This document shows, one piece after another, positions 1 to 4,345 of a stretch of DNA of 14,013 nucleotides (position 1 is the first letter of the stretch; every line of letters starts with the position of its first letter). The stretch spans positions 1-14,013 of the forward strand of contig CAZRNB010000082.1 of the NCBI GenBank assembly GCA_964601355.1, read 5' to 3'. The notes beneath the pieces were generated by a model. That model ran no database searches and was not told where the DNA came from. It saw only the letters and a list, made by a program, of their open reading frames with translations. The position numbers and the translations under genes were made by a program. The stretch is from CAZRNB01 sp964601355 (GTDB taxonomy: Bacteria > Planctomycetota > Phycisphaerae > Sedimentisphaerales > Anaerobacaceae).

Positions 1-256
1 GCCTTGAGCGAATCAAACCCTAAAATCCCTCCTCAAAAAAACCCTAAGTTTGAGAGATACTCAACGGGAATCTAATGGCTCTTCCTTATACAATTTCATC
101 AAAAATTTTCACCTTTCCTTTTCCTATAATAATGCCATAGCGGAAACAATATAGAACTAAGCCAAATGAGTATTAGAATTGTAGAGCCTAAAGGCTTGAT
201 TTTGCTTGATTTAGTTATTCATATCTGCTAATATAATAGCATTGATTGGGGGGTGA

Positions 257-499
257 ATGACTAAACAAATTATATCCACGGTTATTAAGTCTGTTCCTCT
301 TAGTAAAACTGCCGATCAGTTGACTTCGTCACATATCTCCTCGACCCCTCGGCTTCACTCGGGACTCGAGGCAGGCTTGCGCAGCGCGTCGTGCGGAAAA
401 TATACACAATACGCGCAACGCACCATTCAATACGATATGCTCAATACACAATCCCTCTTCTGCTATCCAGTAGGACAAATTCTTGATTGTTACGCGTAA
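257..499 (+). CDS. Doubtful small plus-strand ORF
   Basis: An 80-codon reading frame opposite in direction to every other gene. In its favour, the ATG is preceded by a purine-rich GGGGGGTGA and a TATAAT lies 20 bases further up at 232-237, although no good -35 box goes with it. The first 25 residues look protein-like. Against it, from about residue 28 on the frame runs through an inverted repeat and a 7-bp repeat array that occur as repeat types elsewhere in the window, so the second half is not ordinary coding sequence. It may be a decayed gene start or chance. I recognise no family. Confidence 0.2.
   Translation: MTKQIISTVIKSVPLSKTADQLTSSHISSTPRLHSGLEAGLRSASCGKYTQYAQRTIQYDMLNTQSLFCYPVGQILDCYA
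339..371. repeat. Short GC-rich inverted repeat
   Basis: CCTCGA at 339-344 pairs with TCGAGG at 366-371 around a GC-rich loop. It is compositionally different from the AT-rich surroundings and resembles the palindromic units scattered through the genes of this window. Confidence 0.5.
407..455. repeat. Degenerate heptamer array (CAATACG type)
   Basis: Seven consecutive 7-bp units can be read in one phase: CAATACG, CGCAACG, CACCATT, CAATACG, ATATGCT, CAATACA, CAATCCC. The recurrence of CAAT at exact multiples of seven shows a worn heptanucleotide array of the same design as the fresher arrays at 1549-1646, 6623-6700 and 9130-9219. Confidence 0.55.
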
Positions 500-507
500 G
501 GAAATGA

Positions 508-527
508 CCGTCGCTGAGTCGCGACGG
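508..527 (-). terminator. Hairpin after flgM, possible terminator
   Basis: CCGTCGC at 508-514 and GCGACGG at 521-527 form a perfect 7-bp stem with a 6-base loop, starting 27 bases after the flgM stop in the direction of transcription. No U-run follows on the minus strand, so an intrinsic terminator is not established. It could instead be another of the dispersed palindromes. Its position at the end of the gene block is the main reason to consider termination or mRNA 3'-end protection. Confidence 0.35.
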
Positions 528-554
528 CTAAACTTGAACACAAATCGGAAACCT

Positions 555-824
555 TTATACGCCGAATTTGATGATATTCTCTGCTGCTTCTCGAATTTTC
601 TCCGGACTCTCAAGCTGGCCGGACTGTAACAGCTCTTGAGCTTTTCGGATTATCTCCATGTCGTTCTGAGGGTTCTGCGCTGCCTGGCTAATTAAAGAGG
701 CGTAATCAACATGTAGAGATGCATCCGCACCATTATTTACCTCAGTCCTGGGCGAATCAGGCTGCTTAAAGGACAATTTCCCCAAGATGTCCTGAATTTG
801 GCTGTTATCTATTTTTTCTATCAT
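555..824 (-). CDS. flgM: FlgM-like anti-sigma-28 factor
   Basis: An 89-residue protein, the usual size for FlgM, which binds and inhibits the flagellar sigma factor FliA until the hook is complete and is then exported through the flagellar type III apparatus. The N-terminal half is polar and probably unfolded. The C-terminal half (about residues 38-87) has the two-helix amphipathic pattern of the FlgM sigma-binding region, ending in IREAAENIIKFGV. AAGGAA lies about 10 bases before the ATG. A sigma-28 gene four genes upstream in the same direction supports the assignment. Proline-rich residues around 22-28 come from a CCTG/CAGG palindrome near 747-761. The similarity is by pattern and size rather than a signature motif, so a generic small flagellar protein remains possible. 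Confidence 0.65.
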   Translation of the reverse strand: MIEKIDNSQIQDILGKLSFKQPDSPRTEVNNGADASLHVDYASLISQAAQNPQNDMEIIRKAQELLQSGQLESPEKIREAAENIIKFGV

Positions 825-920
825 AAAATCATCTTTCCTTCAAAAGCCTTTATCTATAATCCTTTTCGCACGTTTTTCGTAAAACTTAAATGATTTTACA
901 AAATTTTTTACATTTTTTAC

Positions 921-948
921 TAAAGGCTCCTTCCAGATGAGCCGATAT
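921..948 (+). promoter_or_regulatory. Sigma-28-type promoter match, antisense
   Basis: On the plus strand TAAA at 921-924 is followed after 16 bases by GCCGATAT at 941-948. This matches the B. subtilis sigma-D consensus (TAAA, spacer 14-16, GCCGATAT) exactly and lies within one base of the enterobacterial spacing. It sits in the 132-bp gap before flgM and points away from flgM into the lipoprotein gene at 957-1610 in antisense. No plus-strand gene follows, so it would make an antisense RNA, or it is a chance match. Confidence 0.3.
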
Positions 949-956
949 TCATTTTT

Positions 957-1610
957 TTACTTGTTAGGCTTCAACGTTTCCGCAACCTCGAAAGCCACAA
1001 ATCTGATAAATTCAAGCGGACTGACAATCGTCATCTGCTCTCGCAAAGACTCAACCCCTGAAGGTATCTGACTTTGGAAGTAGTTTTTTATCCTACTTTT
1101 AGTTGTTTTATCAGAACTATCCCAAACCTGCTCCACGGCCCATATTAACTGGCCATTGCTCAGGTCTAAAAGCCTTATTCTAAGACCGATAGCCATATGA
1201 GGATACGGCTCATATTGGGTAACAGCCCCGACCACCACAGCATTGCACTTCAGGGATTCACGTATCGCAGATAATTGCTCAAGGCTGTGCACTGCGTCCG
1301 GTTCAATCCCCAAGCTTCGCCAGGCAGGATCGTCTTTGTGGACCACTATCAAGCTAAAAACCTGCTTCTTTTGCAAAGCAAGGAAAATTGCCTCCGTTAC
1401 ATCAGCAGAAACTGCCGGGGAACCGGAATCGTTGTCCATTTCGACAATAGCCACTCTGCCAATGGTTGTAAGGTCTTTCAACGGATTCTGATATGAACAC
1501 ACCGGCATAGACTCAGAAACTCCATAAATCCGGCAACCTGCCAGGAGCAGAACGTAGAATACGGAATACAGAATACAAAACACCTTTGGTGTGAATTTCG
1601 AATTTATCAT
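957..1610 (-). CDS. CsgG/LpoB-like outer-membrane lipoprotein
   Basis: A 217-residue predicted lipoprotein with a signal peptide ending in the lipobox LLAG-C (Cys26). The mature part has the layout of small envelope proteins of the CsgG/LpoB/GNA1162 type: a strand 'RVAIVEMDND', then helices, then 'CNAVVVGAVTQYEPYP' near residues 122-137, followed by 'LRIRLLDLSNGQLIWA' (about 143-158). The precise family is uncertain and the flagellar role (FlgO/FlgT-like, at the outer membrane or periplasmic rings) is an inference from location. It lies between the coiled-coil lipoprotein and flgM. The start is ATG at 1610 with GAGG eight bases upstream. That ribosome site, the ATG and the hydrophobic core FCILYSVFYVLLLAGC all lie inside the repeat element at 1549-1646, so the whole initiation and export signal appears to be repeat-derived. 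Confidence 0.65.
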   Translation of the reverse strand: MINSKFTPKVFCILYSVFYVLLLAGCRIYGVSESMPVCSYQNPLKDLTTIGRVAIVEMDNDSGSPAVSADVTEAIFLALQKKQVFSLIVVHKDDPAWRSLGIEPDAVHSLEQLSAIRESLKCNAVVVGAVTQYEPYPHMAIGLRIRLLDLSNGQLIWAVEQVWDSSDKTTKSRIKNYFQSQIPSGVESLREQMTIVSPLEFIRFVAFEVAETLKPNK

Positions 1611-1646
1611 ACTTCTGTCCTCTGTCCTCTGTCTTCTGTCTTCTGT
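1549..1646 (-). repeat. Inverted heptamer element 1 (ACAGARG / TATTCTG arms)
   Basis: On the plus strand: AGAACGT, AGAATAC, GGAATAC, AGAATAC (1549-1576), then a small hairpin ACACC-TTT-GGTGT (1580-1592), then a core GAATTTCGAATTTATCAT, then five units of CTTCTGT or CCTCTGT (1612-1646). The two arms are heptamer arrays in roughly opposite orientation. The element spans the start of the lipoprotein gene at 957-1610. A second copy with the same core and order is at 2266-2337. Confidence 0.85.
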
Positions 1647-1649
1647 AAG

Positions 1650-2390
1650 CTATTCATTTGGCTCACCCTGAACTAAGGTATTTTCGGTTCTTTCCACCGA
1701 AAGGTGTCCTGCGGACTGGGAAGCCTCCGATGATCCACCTCGTGGGGCTTCAGTTGAGGCTTCATTCTTCTCGGCTGGTGATGATTCAACGGTAATTTCT
1801 CCGCTGATAATCTTAAGTATCTTAAGCAGCGCCTCTAATTGAGCTATTTCAGCCTGGCGGATTTCATTTCTAAATCCGAGCACGTCCGTCTTCCAGTTGT
1901 TTAATTCAATTCGCATTTCCATCAGAAGGTTATTTGCCTCGGTTAGCTCCTTCTGCGCGTTTTTCAAATCTGCTTCAAGCTTGCTAACTTGCTCTTTTAG
2001 CCGGTTGTTCTCATCAACGAGTTTTCTGCTGTTCTCCCGCAGCGCAACTGACTCTTCAGAGATTTTAGCATACTTTTCAGATAATTCTATCGCTGACTCC
2101 AGAGCAGTGCGTCCTCGAAAAGTAGGTTCCTGGAATCTCTTGGCCATCTGCTCCTGGTCTGCCGTGGCGCCATGCTCAGACAAGCTGCTCAATCGAGCCG
2201 CAGAGCCTGTCTGGGGAGCAACATTCGCTTGTTTTTGAGATTCTGTACAGCCTGACAGCAATAGCAGAATACAGAATACAGAATACAACCCGCCTTTAGC
2301 GGGAATTTCGAATTCATCATACTTCTGTCTCCTGTTCATCCTTCGTAGTACTACGGAGAATGGATCTCCTGCTTTTCGATTAGCTTTCAT
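1650..2390 (-). CDS. Coiled-coil lipoprotein
   Basis: Read from the ATG at 2390, which has GGAG eight bases upstream, this is a 246-residue protein; a longer reading from 2426 lacks a spaced ribosome site. A lipobox LLSG-C places the acylated cysteine at residue 48. Residues about 97-195 form a long heptad-repeat coiled coil (LVDENNRLKEQVSKLEADL and onwards), followed by a polar, low-complexity tail. I recognise no named family. The design fits an outer-membrane-anchored rod reaching into the periplasm. Its place beside another lipoprotein in a flagellar block suggests a motor-associated envelope part, which is inference. The 47-residue signal peptide is abnormally long: residues 7-42 come from repeat DNA, including an acidic patch DEFE ahead of the hydrophobic core, which is unusual for an export signal. 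Confidence 0.6.
   Translation of the reverse strand: MKANRKAGDPFSVVLRRMNRRQKYDEFEIPAKGGLYSVFCILLLLSGCTESQKQANVAPQTGSAARLSSLSEHGATADQEQMAKRFQEPTFRGRTALESAIELSEKYAKISEESVALRENSRKLVDENNRLKEQVSKLEADLKNAQKELTEANNLLMEMRIELNNWKTDVLGFRNEIRQAEIAQLEALLKILKIISGEITVESSPAEKNEASTEAPRGGSSEASQSAGHLSVERTENTLVQGEPNE
2266..2358 (-). repeat. Inverted heptamer element 2 with TAGTACTA palindrome
   Basis: Three AGAATAC units (2266-2286), hairpin CCCGC-CTTTA-GCGGG (2289-2303), core GAATTTCGAATTCATCAT, then CTTCTGT and CTCCTGT units. Directly beyond lies a perfect palindrome CGTAGTACTACG (2344-2355), extended to 2341-2358 by further pairs. The order and core match element 1 at 1549-1646. It lies inside the lipoprotein gene and encodes most of the signal peptide. 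Confidence 0.85.
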
Positions 2391-2457
2391 GTCTTTTTCT
2401 CCAATGCCCAAAAAAACAAATCTCATCCCTTGTTGTCTTTACTGGTTATTTTTGGCT

Positions 2458-2730
2458 TCACCCACATTTGACGGGCAAATCCGCCTTTGGCGGATAAATT
2501 TCAGCACCGGCATATTCACACCTTAACAAAATCTTCTCACCACATAAGCATGTTAATTCAATCAAGGCAAATTCCGGATGGCTTTCAATAATCTCCACAG
2601 TGGCTTGCTGCCCGGCTGCCTTTGGCGAACTCGGTTGTGACGAGAACTGTGGCTGCCTCATTTTTAGCCTGACCTGGCCTTCGAGCTTAACTTCGTCACT
2701 TCTGAAAATACGCGCAACTCTTTTGTCCAT
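2458..2730 (-). CDS. Small protein with Cys-x-Cys pattern
   Basis: A 90-residue protein if started at the ATG at 2730, which has AAGGA 11 bases upstream; the ATG at 2751 has AGGA directly touching it and is less likely. The N-terminal half is basic and polar. The core 'ATVEIIESHPEFALIELTC' continues into LCGEKILLRCEY, giving a C-x-C-G...C pattern that could bind zinc in a small beta-ribbon. One more Cys lies near the C-terminus. The tail PPKADLPV is encoded by a TCCGCC/GGCGGA palindrome at 2480-2494, so the last cysteine may not belong to the original fold. I do not recognise the family. Co-direction and tight spacing place it in the flagellar transcript. Confidence 0.55.
   Translation of the reverse strand: MDKRVARIFRSDEVKLEGQVRLKMRQPQFSSQPSSPKAAGQQATVEIIESHPEFALIELTCLCGEKILLRCEYAGAEIYPPKADLPVKCG
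2480..2494. repeat. GC-rich palindrome TCCGCC-TTT-GGCGGA
   Basis: A perfect 6-bp stem with a TTT loop inside the 3' end of the small gene at 2458-2730. Sister hairpins with GGCGG stems occur at 2289-2303, 8278-8291, 10628-10639 and 10993-11006. Confidence 0.7.
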
Positions 2731-2796
2731 TGGAAATTTTTTCCTTTCCATTCCTGAATTAACTAATTCACTAACCCTCTAATTAACCAATTTGGT

Positions 2797-3129
2797 TCAT
2801 GCACAGTAATCAATAGAATGCTGGTCATTCTCGTTTTTCCCGATCAAGTCAGTGGTTAATTTATCTTTTCCATTCTCTGAACCCGTCGATTCATTCTGTT
2901 CGCCCTGGGCGAATCCGTGTTCTTCATCACTGTTAAAAGAACGCCGAAGTTCCCCCTCTGGGGAATCCGGCTCAGCTCCGGTTTTATCCTGTCCCCTGCC
3001 GGGGGAGGATCGTCCCGATCTCCTTGGCTGTCTATGTTTTCTCTCTTCACCGTGCTTTATAGAAGCTAAATTTATAATATTTTGTGAACCTTCGATCGGC
3101 TTTATGATATTGTAACCATTATCTGTCAT
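2797..3129 (-). CDS. Small hydrophilic protein coupled to the sigma gene
   Basis: A 110-residue, highly charged protein without membrane segments. Its ATG overlaps the 3' end of the sigma-28 gene by 11 bases and GGAAAG lies just ahead, which suggests translational coupling. The first 35 residues (MTDNGYNIIKPIEGSQNI and on) and the last 30 (ending in HSIDYCA) look like ordinary protein. The middle, about residues 36-77, is encoded by a cluster of short palindromes at 2899-3020 and is probably unstructured. No family is recognised. A regulator or partner of the sigma factor is possible from the coupling alone, which is inference. Confidence 0.5.
   Translation of the reverse strand: MTDNGYNIIKPIEGSQNIINLASIKHGEERKHRQPRRSGRSSPGRGQDKTGAEPDSPEGELRRSFNSDEEHGFAQGEQNESTGSENGKDKLTTDLIGKNENDQHSIDYCA
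2899..3020. repeat. Cluster of short palindromes inside a gene
   Basis: Within 122 bases there are TTCGCCC-T-GGGCGAA (2899-2913, perfect), TTCCCC-CTCT-GGGGAA (2950-2965), CCCC-TGCC-GGGG (2993-3004) and GATCG-TCC-CGATC (3008-3020), plus a weaker CCGG pair near 2967-2981. Together they form most of the middle of the gene at 2797-3129. Confidence 0.75.
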
Positions 3130-4075
3130 CTTTCCATTGCCTCAACTTAACGGATAAGCTGAATAGCGCACTTGCATGCAATTGACTGACACGCGATTCG
3201 GTAATCTTGAAGAGATCGGCTATCTGCTTCATCGTCAAATGCTGCTGATAATAAAGCAAAATAATCTGCCGCTGTCGCTGGTCCAGATGCTGTATGGCCT
3301 CACTTAATTTCTCTACAAGCTCAGCCTGTTCCAGCTGTTTATCGGGTGGGGCCTTTTCCCGCCCATCGCGGGCTGCCAAAAAATCGCTCGGAGAGGAGCT
3401 ATCATTTATCAAGCCATCAATTGAAACAAAATGCTCGATTCGGGCATTTTCATACAGTCGATAAACTTCATCAACTGTTATTCCAAGCTTTTCAGCTAAT
3501 TGGTCGTCGGTAGGAGCAGTGCCTGTCTGCTCAGTGATCTTTTGACAAACCCGGCGGGCATTTCTAATCTGCCTGCTAACGTCTGCCGGCAGCACTGATG
3601 TGCTTCTTAGCTCATCAAGGATAGCCCCTTTTATCCTGATATAGGCATAAGTCGTAAATTCAACCTGGTGGGATGAGTCGAAATCGCGGGCAGCTCTAAC
3701 CAAACCAACTGTGCCTGCTGAAACTAAATCTTCGAATGATAACGGCGGCTTAATATAGACAGCGATGCGATGAGCTATCTTGTGAACCAAAGGCAGAAAC
3801 CGAACTATCATCTCGTCATTCTGCCAAGTCGAATCGGAAGCGGACTTTTTTTGGCAGGAATATGTGCGAACAGCGACAGACTTTAAATGCTCCGCATCAC
3901 ACTCACTCACTTTTTCGCCGATACTACTCTGCGAAGCAGCGCTTCGCTGCGAAGTACGAGCCTGTCCTGAGCGAGGTTGAGGGGTTTGCTTAGACTCAGC
4001 ATCCCGGCAATCCACAGAACTTTCTTCACTCTCTAATGTCACTTGCCTTACCCTTTTGCTTTGAACGTGATTCAT
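3119..4075 (-). CDS. fliA: Flagellar sigma-28 factor (FliA/WhiG/SigD type)
   Basis: RNA polymerase sigma factor of the flagellar/FliA family. Region 2 spans about residues 88-160 (MIVRFLPLVHKIAHRI, then PPLSFEDLVSAGTVGL and FTTYAYIRIKGAILDELR), region 3 about 165-225, and region 4 about 250-312, with the DNA-binding helix-turn-helix MKQIADLFKITESRVSQLH. This order and the missing region 1.1 fit sigma-28. It would transcribe late flagellar genes and be held by FlgM encoded further down. The protein has an extra N-terminal 85 residues of low complexity, part of it encoded by CTTCGC palindromes at 3931-3954. The ATG at 4075 lacks a Shine-Dalgarno and lies 50 bases inside the preceding gene. A GTG at 4042 has AGGG eight bases ahead and may be the real start. 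Confidence 0.9.
   Translation of the reverse strand: MNHVQSKRVRQVTLESEESSVDCRDAESKQTPQPRSGQARTSQRSAASQSSIGEKVSECDAEHLKSVAVRTYSCQKKSASDSTWQNDEMIVRFLPLVHKIAHRIAVYIKPPLSFEDLVSAGTVGLVRAARDFDSSHQVEFTTYAYIRIKGAILDELRSTSVLPADVSRQIRNARRVCQKITEQTGTAPTDDQLAEKLGITVDEVYRLYENARIEHFVSIDGLINDSSSPSDFLAARDGREKAPPDKQLEQAELVEKLSEAIQHLDQRQRQIILLYYQQHLTMKQIADLFKITESRVSQLHASALFSLSVKLRQWKDDR
3931..3954. repeat. CTTCGC palindromes in the sigma gene leader
   Basis: GCGAAGC (3931-3937) pairs with GCTTCGC (3941-3947), and CTTCGC-T-GCGAAG (3942-3954) is a perfect palindrome overlapping it. The neighbouring CCTGTCCTGAGCGAGG looks like a dispersed repeat unit of the same kind. All of it falls in the non-conserved N-terminal extension of the sigma factor. 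Confidence 0.65.
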
Positions 4076-4295
4076 TTAAATTGCGATTCAGCCGGCTCGT
4101 AACCATTGCACTGGTCAACACGGCGTTGATCGTCTTAATGGAAAAGCCGGCTGCCACGTAAGTTATAAATGCGCCAATTATCGCCCTTTTACAGCAGATA
4201 AAAGGCGAAAGACCGCTGATCCAGCTGATAAAGCTCAAGCAGAAAAAACATATCACCGCAATACTGACCGCAATTGATTTAACATGTAATGGCAT
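4026..4295 (-). CDS. Small two-helix membrane protein
   Basis: An 89-residue protein with two hydrophobic segments: about residues 5-31 (VKSIAVSIAVICFFCLSFIS, then a short WISGL) and about 38-63 (RAIIGAFITYVAAGFSIKTI and on), followed by a basic, soluble tail from residue 67. It lies 50 bases after flhA and overlaps the sigma-28 gene, so it is probably cotranslated with it. Three cysteines cluster in and after the first helix. No convincing Shine-Dalgarno precedes the ATG. I do not recognise the family. An accessory of the export gate or a membrane factor next to FlhA is a guess from position. Confidence 0.55.
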   Translation of the reverse strand: MPLHVKSIAVSIAVICFFCLSFISWISGLSPFICCKRAIIGAFITYVAAGFSIKTINAVLTSAMVTSRLNRNLNESRSKQKGKASDIRE

Positions 4296-4345
4296 AATTC
4301 ATCTACTGTATTTTTTAATAATACGCCACAGGCGGACCCGATTTA

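Larger units (their letters stand above)
1..554. other. Gene-poor region downstream of flgM
   Basis: This stretch lies beyond the stop codon of flgM and holds no gene I can support with confidence. It contains an AT-rich left part with a TATAAT box at 232-237 on the plus strand, a weak 80-codon plus-strand reading frame at 257-499, an inverted repeat at 339-371, a degenerate 7-bp repeat array at 407-455 and a 7-bp-stem hairpin at 508-527. The right half is therefore largely repeat material and looks like a landing zone at the end of the operon. Confidence 0.6.

Noticed and set aside
1..75. Open plus-strand frame ending in TAA at 73-75, as if the tail of a gene entering from the left
   Set aside because: Only 24 codons without a stop, which is common by chance, and nothing recognisable in the peptide.
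329..613. 94-codon minus-strand frame downstream of and overlapping flgM
   Set aside because: It overlaps flgM out of frame and its sequence is the translation of the heptamer array and palindromes at 339-527.
825..956. A sigma-28 or sigma-70 promoter for flgM on the minus strand
   Set aside because: TTAAGTTT and a TATAGAT stretch are present, but no pair with both good boxes and proper spacing could be found.
2287..2325. Alternative start in the core of element 2 (ATG at about 2319) giving a second hydrophobic leader
   Set aside because: That frame is out of phase with the lipobox and the coiled coil and soon reaches a stop.
4322..4335. Small hairpin after flhA as a terminator
   Set aside because: The stem is only four to five base pairs, the downstream run is mixed A/T, and the next gene starts 50 bases later in the same direction.
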